The notes under the pieces were generated by a model. That model had not been told where the DNA came from. It saw only the letters and a program-made list of their open reading frames with translations, and made no database searches. The position numbers were made by a program, and so were the translations under genes. A stretch of DNA of 64,000 bases from Clostridia bacterium (GTDB taxonomy: Bacteria > Bacillota > Clostridia > CAKSNL01 > HGM11501): contig CAAFWO010000033.1 in NCBI GenBank assembly GCA_900766735.1, positions 46,207-110,206 on the forward strand, read 5' to 3'. Every line of letters begins with the position of its first letter. Within the stretch, counting starts at the first letter, position 1. Below, in pieces: positions 1-9,315 of the stretch.

Positions 1-3000
1 CTGATAAAGTCAGCCGACTCGTTTCTGCCCTTGATCCCGTCAAAGAAAGAGGCCTTGACCTTTTCCATTAAGGCGAGCTCGGAGACGATCTCTTCCTCGG
101 TGATGGGAAGAACGGTGAAGTTAAATTCTCTTGAAACAGAGATGTTAGCGTCCTTGTCCGCTATTGTGAGAGTAACGGTCGCTTCTTTATTCTCGCCGGA
201 GGCGGAGCGGTATACCATAACACGCGCCGCATTGGCAACATCGTAAGTGAATATCACGTCAGGATCGGACGATTCCATAGTCACGGGATAGAGTTTTCCG
301 TCGATATTAAAGTCGCGCGTGGTGGGGAAGAGCACATCGTTTATAACGGTGTATTCTCCGTCGGTAGCTGTAAGCTTTTCGCCTGTTACCGCGTCGGTAA
401 GACCGGCTTTCTTAAAACCTTTGTCCATTCTTGCATTAAGGTATGCCGTGATTTTGTCGGCCGCCTCTTTGTCAAGAGCCTTGACATTTAAGTCAAATGT
501 CTTAAATACCGCGATCTCTTTATCGCTGAAACCGAAGGTGCACTTTGCCGTTAAGGTGACTGCCTCATCGTTTGCACCGCGGCGGACAACGCCGACATAG
601 GGGTCAAACAGCGTGTCGGCCGTGCTCTGGTTTTTATTGCTGATCGAAATTGCCTTGGTGTTTGTGCTCGTCCAGGAGATGAGCGCCCACTTATTATCGC
701 CGATAACCTTTGAAAGCGAGAGATCCTCCGTCACATCGGTGTCGGGAAGAACTATTTTCGATGTGATCTTATTCTCCATCTCCGCCTTGACGCGCGCCTC
801 ATCCCAGGGAATTACAACCGGAACGATGAAGTCGGTCGATTCGCCGTTTACGGAGAGTGTGAAAGTCACGTTAACGCTTGCGTTGTGGATAGCGGGAGCT
901 GTCGCCGGGTCTTTATAAAAGAAGGTTATCTTGCCGTCCTGAGCGACAGAGCCGCCGTCATAAACGACCTCGGTCGACTTTATGGAAACCGCAATTTTCT
1001 CTTCTGTAACGGAAGAAAGCCTGTCCTTAAACATTGTAAGAACGTTTTCGTCCTTGCCGTAGACGGGAGAGAGGACGGAAAGATTCATCTTTTCAAGAGC
1101 CTCGGTAACCGGGCGGAGCTTGTCTGCTTTTTCCTTCTCGATCTCTTCTGTGGAGTAGACCCTGATATCAAATTTTCTTTTTGCAGAAGCGCCGTTATAT
1201 GTCGCCTTTGCCGTAAGGGTGACGGTTATGTTCTCGCCGGTCTCGGGAAGGGTGACTTTTCCGGTCTCGGAGCTTATTACAGACTCATCACTGCTTTCCC
1301 AGCTGATCGAAGAGCCGTTCTCGCCGGTTTTTACGAGACTAAAGGTCTTTTCCTCCTTAACGGGAGACTCATCGACCGTGATGAGCGACGCATCAAGTCT
1401 TGCAATGCGCTCATCGTTTGAGAGGATTTTTTCGGGCGAGCCGTATTTCATCTCGTTTCCGCCATAGTAAATGTCAAACGCGAGATAGTCGCCTGAATAT
1501 TCCTCCGGAATGGTGAAGGTCTTTCCGGTCGCTCCGGGGATAGTTTCATAGGAATTAAAGCTGGTGTTTCCCGAATCGTAGTTTTCCTTCGAAAGTCTCC
1601 TCCATGTGTAGGAAAGAGCAGGGAAAGCTTCATCGTCGTATTCGTCGCCGTGGGGGAAAGTATAAACGATCGCTCTGACAGTCTCGCCGACTGCGACCGT
1701 GCCGCCGATCTTTATCGAATTGATGTGGGGAATGATGAAAATTTCCGCGGTGTCAAAATAATTTCCGTCCGCCGTTTCTGCCTTGACCGTGATCTTGCCG
1801 GGAGAAAGGGGAGTTATAACGGCGTTGTTGTCGCTCTGGTCGAGCTTGGCAAAATCTGCGCCGTCTTCAATCGACCAAATGATAGCCGTTTCTGAGTCGA
1901 GCGCGGTGAGCTTTGCCGTGAGCGTTAATGTGGGCTGTTCACCCGAATTTGTCATATAAATGGAAGCGGCGCCTTGAATCTTAACGGACGGGGTCTCGGG
2001 CTCTGCCTTTTTACCCTCCTGCCACGGGAAAATGGGGTAACCTGAGTTGACAGCGTTGCTGTCAGCGATATAGGCACTGCCGAGTTTTTCTAAAAGTCCG
2101 TCGGGCGAGGTGATTTTCTCGCTCGCGCCGTTCTTGCCCGAGCCGAAAGAATCGGCTGCGGGATAGAGCGAATAGCAATTCTTTGCCGTCGCGCTGCAGT
2201 TTGCCGAGATTCCGGCAAGGAAAGTCTTATCGGGAAAAACAGAGATCTCGCCGATGTTATAGCAGTTTTCAATTACGCTCTTCGCGGAATTTGTGCCGCT
2301 GACATTTGAGATGATACCCGAGGGGTACCAAAGAGCCTTTATTTTACCTGCGTTATAGCAATTTTCGATTGTGATGGAGGCTCTTGCAATATAACCCGCG
2401 ATTCCTGCCGCGAGGCCGTCTGTCGAAGTAATATTGGCAAAGTTTGCGCAGTTTCTGATCTCGGGCGAGCCTGAGTTAACTCGTCCGAGGATGCCGCCTG
2501 CCGCGGCGGACGAACCGCGCTTGGAGGTGGTTATGCTTCCGGAAAATGAGCAGTTTGTGATCTTGACCGTGCCCTGAGTTTTTCCGACGATACCGCCGAC
2601 AAACTGGCTCTTTTCGCTGTTAATGGTTCCTTCGACCTTAAGGTTCTGTATAGTTCCGCCGTTGACAAAGCCGAAAAGACCGATTCCGCCTGTTGAGGAG
2701 GAATTTATCGAAAGACCTGTGATCGAGTGGCCGTTACCGTCAAACGTGCCGGCAAAAGCGTCCGCCGGGTATGTAACGTTTGATATGGGAGTAAAGGGGC
2801 CCGAAAGCTTAATATCGTTTGCAAGATAAAACGTGACGCCGGCCATATTATACGTTCCTTTCCCGTCATCGGGCTTTATGTCCGTAGAGAGAGCGGTAAG
2901 CGCATCGGCAGAGCTTATCTTAAATTCCTTGACTGCCGAAGTGTCAGCGCCCTGCGTGTACTCTGTGAGTGCCGACACGTCTTTTGAGTCCGCGGCCGAA

Positions 3001-3071
3001 ACCGTAAAAACGGAGCACAAAAGAGCGAGCACAAGTAAAAGTGACAAAATTCTTGATGTGTGTTTTTTCAT
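1..3071 (-). CDS. Large secreted GLUG-motif / Ig-like surface protein, C-terminus beyond window
   Basis: An open minus-strand frame runs without a stop from an ATG at 3071 to the left edge, giving at least 1023 residues; the 3' end is missing. The first ~25 residues form a signal peptide (MKKHTSRILSLLLVLALL then a VSAA cleavage region). Residues ~95-240 contain GLUG-type repeats (GGIVGK, GGILGR, AGIAGY, each followed by NC-Y/F motifs). From ~270 onward come several bacterial Ig-like modules, including atrophied-Big-like units with the ISWESSD and ISWTSTN cores. Ribosome site AAAGG lies upstream. It is preceded by a cobalamin riboswitch, so it is probably made when B12 is scarce. Proteins of this architecture often end in a DUF4430/transcobalamin-like domain, but that part is not visible, so a B12-capture role is inference. 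All plus-strand frames here are shadows of this gene. Confidence 0.85.
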   Translation of the reverse strand, partial: MKKHTSRILSLLLVLALLCSVFTVSAADSKDVSALTEYTQGADTSAVKEFKISSADALTALSTDIKPDDGKGTYNMAGVTFYLANDIKLSGPFTPISNVTYPADAFAGTFDGNGHSITGLSINSSSTGGIGLFGFVNGGTIQNLKVEGTINSEKSQFVGGIVGKTQGTVKITNCSFSGSITTSKRGSSAAAGGILGRVNSGSPEIRNCANFANITSTDGLAAGIAGYIARASITIENCYNAGKIKALWYPSGIISNVSGTNSAKSVIENCYNIGEISVFPDKTFLAGISANCSATAKNCYSLYPAADSFGSGKNGASEKITSPDGLLEKLGSAYIADSNAVNSGYPIFPWQEGKKAEPETPSVKIQGAASIYMTNSGEQPTLTLTAKLTALDSETAIIWSIEDGADFAKLDQSDNNAVITPLSPGKITVKAETADGNYFDTAEIFIIPHINSIKIGGTVAVGETVRAIVYTFPHGDEYDDEAFPALSYTWRRLSKENYDSGNTSFNSYETIPGATGKTFTIPEEYSGDYLAFDIYYGGNEMKYGSPEKILSNDERIARLDASLITVDESPVKEEKTFSLVKTGENGSSISWESSDESVISSETGKVTLPETGENITVTLTAKATYNGASAKRKFDIRVYSTEEIEKEKADKLRPVTEALEKMNLSVLSPVYGKDENVLTMFKDRLSSVTEEKIAVSIKSTEVVYDGGSVAQDGKITFFYKDPATAPAIHNASVNVTFTLSVNGESTDFIVPVVIPWDEARVKAEMENKITSKIVLPDTDVTEDLSLSKVIGDNKWALISWTSTNTKAISISNKNQSTADTLFDPYVGVVRRGANDEAVTLTAKCTFGFSDKEIAVFKTFDLNVKALDKEAADKITAYLNARMDKGFKKAGLTDAVTGEKLTATDGEYTVINDVLFPTTRDFNIDGKLYPVTMESSDPDVIFTYDVANAARVMVYRSASGENKEATVTLTIADKDANISVSREFNFTVLPITEEEIVSELALMEKVKASFFDGIKGRNESADFI

Positions 3072-3107
3072 TTGTAACCTTTCCTTTCTTATTTTGTCTT
3101 ACATATA

Positions 3108-3141
3108 TATAAAACCGCGGCAACCGGAAGGTTGCCGCGGC
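3108..3141 (-). terminator. Intrinsic terminator of the cobalamin riboswitch
   Basis: Read on the minus strand, CCGCGGCAACC (3125-3115) pairs with GGTTGCCGCGG (3140-3130) around a TTCC loop and is followed by a T run (3114-3111). It lies between the riboswitch aptamer and the surface-protein start at 3071, the expected place for a B12-responsive expression platform. Confidence 0.85.
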
Positions 3142-3229
3142 AGATTTTTCCCGCGCCTATCGCAAATACGGACACACCAAAAAGGCCCTGCGCCCTTTCG
3201 CTTTTCGCAGTGCTTCCGTAAAAAGCCGC

Positions 3230-3470
3230 CTCTTCGCATCATGCGTTTTGCAAGGCGGCATCAAAGCAGGTCTTTTGACTCGCACCGTATAAGCATAAGC
3301 TAACGCGTTTTTACACTGCCTTCTCCGGGGTTTCCCCAATGACTGACTTTCGTCAACGCATAAAAACTCTTCGGTGCATACAGCGGCTGGTACCGTCACG
3401 GATTCTCACCGTGTTCCCTTTTCACCTGCCGAACCTTGCCCGGTGCGGCAGACACTTTGTGCGTTTACCT
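3230..3470 (-). promoter_or_regulatory. Cobalamin (B12) riboswitch
   Basis: On the minus strand the region reads through the class signatures in order: a GGTGAAAAGGGAACACGGTG segment (near 3426-3407), then GAATCCGTGACGGTACCAGC and CGCTGTATGC, an AAGTCAG segment, and the closing box GCGAGTCAAAAGACCTGC (about 3283-3266). These match the conserved core of adenosyl/methylcobalamin riboswitches. It sits in the 5' leader of the GLUG/Ig-like surface protein, with a strong promoter upstream and an intrinsic terminator downstream. The boundaries are approximate. Confidence 0.92.
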
Positions 3471-3471
3471 A

Positions 3472-3500
3472 ATTATAACATAATAAAACAAATTATGCAA
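3472..3500 (-). promoter_or_regulatory. SigA-type promoter for riboswitch leader
   Basis: On the minus strand TTGCAT (3500-3495) and TATAAT (3477-3472) are separated by 17 bp, just upstream of the cobalamin riboswitch. Confidence 0.7.
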
Positions 3501-3537
3501 TGTGAAAAACAAACAAAAAGCAATATTTCGTATCGGC

Positions 3538-3566
3538 TTGACATGGGAAAAGGGCTGTGCTACAAT
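3538..3566 (+). promoter_or_regulatory. SigA-type promoter for pyridoxamine kinase
   Basis: TTGACA (3538-3543), a 17-bp spacer and TACAAT (3561-3566) lie about 30 bp ahead of the kinase ATG at 3595. This fixes the start at 3595, since the longer open frame from 3502 would run through the promoter. Confidence 0.8.
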
Positions 3567-3594
3567 ATATAAAAATGACTTTGAAGGTGAAAAG

Positions 3595-4419
3595 ATGAGA
3601 AGAATAGTTACGGTTCAGGACATATCATGTGTCGGAAAGTGCTCGCTTACCGTTGCGCTTCCGATAATTTCCGCGCTCGGTGTTGAGTGCGCGGTGATCC
3701 CGACGGCGGTGTTGTCAACGCATACCGCGTTTTCGGGCTTCACCTTTTGCGACCTGACGGACGAGATAGACAAGATCTCGGCGCACTGGCAGAAGGAGCA
3801 CATTAATTTTGACGCGGTGTATACGGGCTATTTAGGTTCGTTTCGCCAGATAGAGCTGATGAAAAAGTTCTTCGGAGATAATAAGGATGCGATGAAATTC
3901 GTTGATCCGGCAATGGGAGACAACGGAAAGCTCTATCCCGGATTTACCGAGGAATTCGCGAAAGAAATGGCCTCGCTGTGCGCGATGGCGGATGTTATTG
4001 TTCCCAACATCACCGAGGCGGCGTTCATGCTCGGCGAGGAATATATGGGAACGGGATATAGTGAGGACTATATTAAGAACCTTTTGGACAAGCTCACGGC
4101 ACTCGGCGCTAAAAAGGCGATGATAACCGGCGTCAGCTTAAAGCCCGGTAAGCTCGGTGTTATGATGAAGGATTCTGAGACCGGGAAATACGAAAGCTAT
4201 TTCACGGAGAAGGTCGACAGAATGTATCACGGCACGGGCGACGTTTTTGCAAGCGCCTGCCTCGGAGCACTCGTGAGGGGCAAGAGCTTAAAGAGCGCGG
4301 CGAAGATCGCGGCGGACTTTACGGTCGAAAGCATAAAATGCACGGTAAAGGACCCTCACTCAAACTGGTACGGAGTTAACTTTGAGGAGGCGCTCGGAAA
4401 GCTCACAAGCGCTATATGA
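3595..4419 (+). CDS. Pyridoxal/pyridoxamine kinase (PdxY/PdxK-like, ribokinase fold)
   Basis: Phosphorylates pyridoxal or pyridoxamine for B6 salvage in the cytosol. The 274-residue product begins MRRIVTVQDISCVGKCSLT, typical of Clostridial pyridoxamine kinases. It has the PAMGDNGKLY segment and the ribokinase-type anion-hole/catalytic motif MYHGTGDVFASACLGAL near the C-terminus, where GTGD carries the catalytic Asp. The start at 3595 is preferred over in-frame 3502 because a promoter lies at 3538-3566 and GAAGGTG precedes this ATG. The gene is monocistronic; its last 8 bp overlap the convergent membrane-protein gene. The exact vitamer preference cannot be read from the sequence. Confidence 0.9.
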   Translation: MRRIVTVQDISCVGKCSLTVALPIISALGVECAVIPTAVLSTHTAFSGFTFCDLTDEIDKISAHWQKEHINFDAVYTGYLGSFRQIELMKKFFGDNKDAMKFVDPAMGDNGKLYPGFTEEFAKEMASLCAMADVIVPNITEAAFMLGEEYMGTGYSEDYIKNLLDKLTALGAKKAMITGVSLKPGKLGVMMKDSETGKYESYFTEKVDRMYHGTGDVFASACLGALVRGKSLKSAAKIAADFTVESIKCTVKDPHSNWYGVNFEEALGKLTSAI

Positions 4420-4840
4420 CCAAAAAGAAAAGGGCGAAAAGAAATAGCAGAAGGTGCGGCAGAAGCTTAAATGCCGTGCCTTTTGATTTTTTTATTATAA
4501 GGCGCGACAAATATGCGCCCATGATGATATAGGCCGATAGGAGAAAGACGGGAACGGTTTTTAATGAGAAAAAGAAAAACGTGAAATTAAATATAAGCTC
4601 GATAAAGAATAAAAGCGAGCATAAGATGATCATAACGGTTTTATCCTTCGATTTTAATAAATAGACCGAAAGAAAAAAGTCGCCGAACGCAAGATAGGAA
4701 ATAATAAGCGCAAGCTCAAAAAGGGGAGGAGCGCTTCCTCCCGAAAAGACGAGCGAGATCAGCCCGAGCGACAAAAAGCCGAGCATCATGATGACCCGCG
4801 AGGAAACGGTTCTTAAATTTAAAACTTTAAAAGCGGACAT
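4412..4840 (-). CDS. Small four-helix membrane protein of unknown function
   Basis: The 142-residue product (MSAFKVLNLRTVSSRV...) is almost entirely hydrophobic, with about four predicted membrane segments and a lysine-rich patch (IIKKSKG) before the last. I do not recognise a family. The ATG at 4840 is preceded by AAGGAG at the right distance; a GTG at 4849 would overlap that site. The start codon and ribosome site sit inside a long hairpin (see 4830-4887), so translation may be restrained. It follows the coiled-coil gene on the same strand, and its 3' end overlaps the pyridoxamine kinase convergently by 8 bp. Confidence 0.7.
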   Translation of the reverse strand: MSAFKVLNLRTVSSRVIMMLGFLSLGLISLVFSGGSAPPLFELALIISYLAFGDFFLSVYLLKSKDKTVMIILCSLLFFIELIFNFTFFFFSLKTVPVFLLSAYIIMGAYLSRLIIKKSKGTAFKLLPHLLLFLFALFFLVI

Positions 4841-4887
4841 ATAATACACTCCTTAAAAATAAAGGTAGTATATTATATGTCCGCTTT
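4830..4887 (-). promoter_or_regulatory. Hairpin enclosing the ribosome site and start codon of the membrane protein
   Basis: A perfect 17-bp inverted repeat pairs 4830-4846 with 4871-4887. In the minus-strand transcript the ATG at 4840 lies in the 3' arm. The AAGGAG ribosome site lies in the 24-nt loop and can itself pair with CUACCUU in that loop. The structure also ends in a short T-rich run and could work as a weak terminator for the upstream coiled-coil gene. Confidence 0.75.
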
Positions 4888-4896
4888 GCTTTAATA

Positions 4897-5334
4897 TTAC
4901 TTAAGGTTGCTTCTGGACTCTTTTAATGTTTCGGCCAGTGACTCAAACTTCTGCTGCATGCTGTAGAGCATTTCGTCACAGTATTCAACTGTCTGGTTGC
5001 GTGTTTCCTGTGCGTTTGCCTTTGCCGAGTCGATCATATTTGTCGCGCGCTCATAAGCCTTCTTTGTGATCTCGTGTTCCTGAACCATCTGAATGGTCTT
5101 CTCTTCGGCGGCTTTGATAATGCCCTCCGCCTCCTGCTGAGCCTCGGAAATGATCTTCTTGCGTTCCTCCTTCATCCAGCGAGCCTGCTTGAGTTCTTCG
5201 GGAAGCTGAAGTCTTATATCCTCGATGTCGGCAAGAAGGTCCTCTTTATCCATAAGGCTGCGGTTGATAAAGGGAATGTTCATCGCCTTGTCAATTTTCT
5301 CTTCCAGCTTATCTATGATTTCAAGTATCTCCAT
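4897..5334 (-). CDS. Coiled-coil cytoplasmic protein (conserved next to coaD in Clostridia)
   Basis: The 145-residue, highly charged product is predicted to be almost wholly helical. Its central region (ERKKIISEAQQEAEGIIKAAEEK) resembles the stalk coiled coils of ATP synthase b/E subunits and DivIVA-like proteins, which is why relatives are often labelled ATPase, but no nucleotide-binding motif is present. AAGGAGGAG precedes the ATG at 5334. It lies 18 bp downstream of coaD and probably belongs to the rsmD-coaD operon. A scaffold or division-linked role is only a guess. Confidence 0.8.
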   Translation of the reverse strand: MEILEIIDKLEEKIDKAMNIPFINRSLMDKEDLLADIEDIRLQLPEELKQARWMKEERKKIISEAQQEAEGIIKAAEEKTIQMVQEHEITKKAYERATNMIDSAKANAQETRNQTVEYCDEMLYSMQQKFESLAETLKESRSNLK

Positions 5335-5352
5335 TTTATACTCCTCCTTAAA

Positions 5353-6377
<1,025 letters not shown>

Positions 6378-6445
6378 TTTGTAACTCCTTTTTGAGTATA
6401 GCTGACTTATATTCTTTCTTATTATAAAACAGAATGCAAAAAAAA

Positions 6446-6468
6446 GCAAGAGGAAATTTTCCTCTTGC
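6446..6468 (-). terminator. Intrinsic terminator after the DUF3794/LysM gene
   Basis: GCAAGAGGAAA/TTTTCCTCTTGC hairpin followed on the minus strand by a run of nine T residues (complement of 6437-6445). Confidence 0.8.
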
Positions 6469-6484
6469 CGTTCTTTTTTTGTTT

Positions 6485-8008
6485 TTATGCCGGAATAATG
6501 AGCCGCATGCCGGAATTTAATATCTCCGAACCGTCCATATTGTTCGCGAAAAGGATCTTGTCGACCGTGGTTTTGTAGTGTTTTGCGATGTTCCAGAGTG
6601 TGTCGCCGCTCTTGACAAAATAGATGATGACGGACGGGCGGTCGGTATCCGCCGATCCGGATATTTCCATCGAAGTGATGGAGGGGAAGGAGTCGGTGTT
6701 ATTTCGTACGGTCACGAAAATTTCGACAATGGCGCGAATATCCGCCTTCGCCTGATTCACAAAGTTATAGTCTGTGTGCGTGACCTTGGCCGACGAGGTG
6801 ACGAAAAACTTGCCTGCCGGGCAGTCAAACTCCGTTGAAAAGTCCATATCCTTCTTGAAAGAATAGATAGAATTTCCGGATATGTAGCTTAAAAGAGCCG
6901 TGACCGTTCCGCTGATCTTTATCTTGCCGTCGGAGCAGACGGTGTTTTTAGACGAAACATAGGCATATACCGGACAGATCTTTTCCATCGGCGGCATATC
7001 GAGCGGAAGGTCGGCCGAGTCCTTTAAGGTGACAGATTCTGCCTTGCGCTCGGCGATCTCCGATTTTTTTAATGGAGCGGTGACGAGTGAAGAATTGCTT
7101 CCCGGAATATATGCGTCCGTCACCGCGCTTTCTTTTGTTGTTAAAAATGCGACGAGCGACATAGAAAGCGTCGAAGTGAAGGAGATGGAGCGCTTCTCGT
7201 CTGTCGTCTCATCACAGAAGGACGAATAGTCGCCGAGCGAAAGAGTAAGCTCCGAATCCATATCCTCGGTGAGATTGGAAACATCGGCGATCTCGGTGAA
7301 CGGGATCTCGTGCTCCATATATTCGATCGCGCCCTCGTCCGTCTTATATAAATGAAAGACGGATATGTTGCCCTTTAAGACGGCTTTTCCCGTCACAAAT
7401 TTGACCGTCGTGTCGCCGATCTCTGCGCGGCATAAAAGCGTTTCGGAAAGCGGAGCTTTCGATTCGGGAATCTCTAAAATGTCCGAAACCGTGAAGTCCT
7501 CCTTTGCGTATGCGCCGAGCGAGCTTGTGCACACCGTCTCTCTTTTGACCTCCGCGTCCGGCACTAAAATGTCCGAGCAGAGCGGGACGGAAAGCTCTGT
7601 ATATGAAGTGAACGAAATTAAAACGACAGCCTTTAACGAGAGCTTTCTTGAATTAATGAGCGAGCATTTTGTGTCCGCGACCTTGAAGGTGTATAGCGCC
7701 TTGTCATCAGGCATAACGGCTTCTGACTGTGCGATGTGATTAAACGGGAATTTCGCCGTGACAGAGTGCACGCCGTCTCCGTTTTCCGGCCTGTATAAAA
7801 CCGTGAAGGAGGCGGTGCCCGTGAAAATGACTCTGCCTTTCTGGATCTCCACCTTGTCCGCACTGCATCGCCCTTCGCACATCAGAATCTCGGAAATATC
7901 GGGCTTTGTATCGGGCACGATCGCGTCGCCTTCGGAAAGGACCTCGGCCGTAAAGTCGGCGGAGGGATAGGCGGTGGACATAATTTTTTTATTTATTTCT
8001 GCTTCCAT
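6485..8008 (-). CDS. DUF3794 (SPOCS) and LysM protein, SpoVID/SafA-like spore-coat type
   Basis: The 507-residue product has repeated DUF3794-type beta-rich modules (for example around DAIVPDTKPDISEILMCEG near residue 30) and ends in a single LysM domain (YFVKSGDTLWNIAKHYKTT...LIIPA, last ~50 residues). LysM binds peptidoglycan glycan, and DUF3794 proteins are found in spore-forming Firmicutes, where SpoVID-like members guide coat assembly. There is no signal peptide, as expected for mother-cell cytosolic coat morphogenesis. AAAGGAAG precedes the ATG at 8008. This gene is the main evidence that the organism can sporulate; the exact coat role is inferred. Confidence 0.88.
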   Translation of the reverse strand: MEAEINKKIMSTAYPSADFTAEVLSEGDAIVPDTKPDISEILMCEGRCSADKVEIQKGRVIFTGTASFTVLYRPENGDGVHSVTAKFPFNHIAQSEAVMPDDKALYTFKVADTKCSLINSRKLSLKAVVLISFTSYTELSVPLCSDILVPDAEVKRETVCTSSLGAYAKEDFTVSDILEIPESKAPLSETLLCRAEIGDTTVKFVTGKAVLKGNISVFHLYKTDEGAIEYMEHEIPFTEIADVSNLTEDMDSELTLSLGDYSSFCDETTDEKRSISFTSTLSMSLVAFLTTKESAVTDAYIPGSNSSLVTAPLKKSEIAERKAESVTLKDSADLPLDMPPMEKICPVYAYVSSKNTVCSDGKIKISGTVTALLSYISGNSIYSFKKDMDFSTEFDCPAGKFFVTSSAKVTHTDYNFVNQAKADIRAIVEIFVTVRNNTDSFPSITSMEISGSADTDRPSVIIYFVKSGDTLWNIAKHYKTTVDKILFANNMDGSEILNSGMRLIIPA

Positions 8009-8087
8009 AAAATTCTTCCTTTCACTTCTTGGTATACTAATTTATATTAGAAAAAATGAAATTGTATGACAAAATTTTAAGTGCACC

Positions 8088-8116
8088 TTGAAAAGAGAGG
8101 AAAAATAGATTATAAT
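8088..8116 (+). promoter_or_regulatory. SigA-type promoter of the FAD oxidoreductase operon
   Basis: TTGAAA (8088-8093), 17-bp spacer, TATAAT (8111-8116), 30 bp before the ATG at 8146. Confidence 0.8.
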
Positions 8117-8145
8117 AGTAATATTAAATTCCGGAGGTTGGAATT

Positions 8146-9315
8146 ATGAGGACAGCAATTATAGGCGCCGGGTTCTCGGGGCTCGTTGCATCGGCCATGC
8201 TTAAAAAAAGCGGATGTGAGTTTAAGCTTTTCGAAGCGTCGCAAAGAGCCGGGAAAAAACTGCTCGCGACGGGAAACGGAAGGTGCAACATAACGAACGA
8301 AAATATCGATATTTCGCGCTATCACGGAAACACCGCTTTTGCGGGCAGGGTGCTTGAAAGGTTTTCGTCCGATATGCTCTATGAGTTTTTTAACGGGCTC
8401 GGACTCGTTTTAAAAACGGAAGAGGGAAAGGTCTATCCGCACAGCCTTCGAGCGTCGGAGGTCTTGGATCTTTTAAGGCTCGCCGAGGGTGAGTGCGAGC
8501 TTTGCGGAAAAAAGGTGACGAAGATAGTAAAGCGTAAAAACGGGCTCGGAGTCATCGCTGATAATAAAGAAGAAATATTTGATAATGTTTTGGTCGCGAC
8601 GGGCGGAAAAGCCGCGCCGAAGCTCTCTGGCGGCGGCTCGTATGAGCTTTTGACTTCACTCGGCCACAGGCTGACAGGCCTTTCGCCTTCTATCGTTCAG
8701 CTAAAATGCGACGGGACGAGGGCGCTTGAAGGCATCAAGGTCAACGCCAAAGTGACGGTCGGCTCTTTGTGCGACTCGGGCGAGGTGCTTTTCACCTCCT
8801 ATGGCCTCTCGGGCCCTCCGGTGATGCAATTATCGCGCGATGCAAAGGGTAAAACGCTGAGTCTTGACCTTGCGCCGGATATGAGCTTTTCCGAGGTTTT
8901 TGACTATCTGAAATCAAAGAGTGCTATTTTCTATATAACGGCGGGAAATCTTTTCACCGGGTTTATAAATAAAAAGGTCGGCAGTGCAATATTAAAGCGC
9001 GTGACGGACAAAAAAGCGACAGAACCGGCCTCAGCCTTGTCGGACAAGGAGCTTAAGGCGCTCTCTGCCGCTGTAAAAAATTTTGATTTTTTAATTAAGG
9101 ACACGATGGGTTTTGACAACGCGCAGGTAACGGCAGGCGGAATCGATCTTGCCGATTTTGACCCGGAAACGATGGAGTCAAAGCTCGTGAAAGGCTTATA
9201 TGCCGCCGGCGAGGTGACGGATGTTGACGGCGACTGCGGAGGGTTCAACCTTCAGTGGGCGTTTTCGTCGGCATATCTTGCGGCGCAGTCCATAATAGGA
9301 AAGTGTGAATTATGA
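8146..9315 (+). CDS. HI0933/BaiN-family FAD-dependent flavoprotein
   Basis: The 389-residue product starts with a Rossmann dinucleotide motif (AIIGAGFSGLVASAM), then GKKLLATGNGRCNITN, which is diagnostic of the HI0933-like (BaiN/RdsA) family. It ends with GEVTDVDGDCGGFNLQWAFSSG-type FAD-binding sequence. Family members are cytosolic flavin oxidoreductases; BaiN acts in bile-acid dehydroxylation in some Clostridia, but most members have no known substrate. A CCGGAGG site precedes the ATG. It overlaps the next gene by 4 bp (ATGA), so the two flavoproteins are translationally coupled. Confidence 0.9.
   Translation: MRTAIIGAGFSGLVASAMLKKSGCEFKLFEASQRAGKKLLATGNGRCNITNENIDISRYHGNTAFAGRVLERFSSDMLYEFFNGLGLVLKTEEGKVYPHSLRASEVLDLLRLAEGECELCGKKVTKIVKRKNGLGVIADNKEEIFDNVLVATGGKAAPKLSGGGSYELLTSLGHRLTGLSPSIVQLKCDGTRALEGIKVNAKVTVGSLCDSGEVLFTSYGLSGPPVMQLSRDAKGKTLSLDLAPDMSFSEVFDYLKSKSAIFYITAGNLFTGFINKKVGSAILKRVTDKKATEPASALSDKELKALSAAVKNFDFLIKDTMGFDNAQVTAGGIDLADFDPETMESKLVKGLYAAGEVTDVDGDCGGFNLQWAFSSAYLAAQSIIGKCEL

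Noticed and set aside
31..3303. Several plus-strand open frames of 60-180 codons in the first 3.3 kb
   Set aside because: They are antisense shadows of the uninterrupted minus-strand surface-protein frame and of the riboswitch; none has a credible ribosome site or protein-like composition.
3157..3399. 80-codon minus-strand frame inside the cobalamin leader
   Set aside because: It lies entirely within the riboswitch and its expression platform, so the conserved RNA elements explain the sequence.
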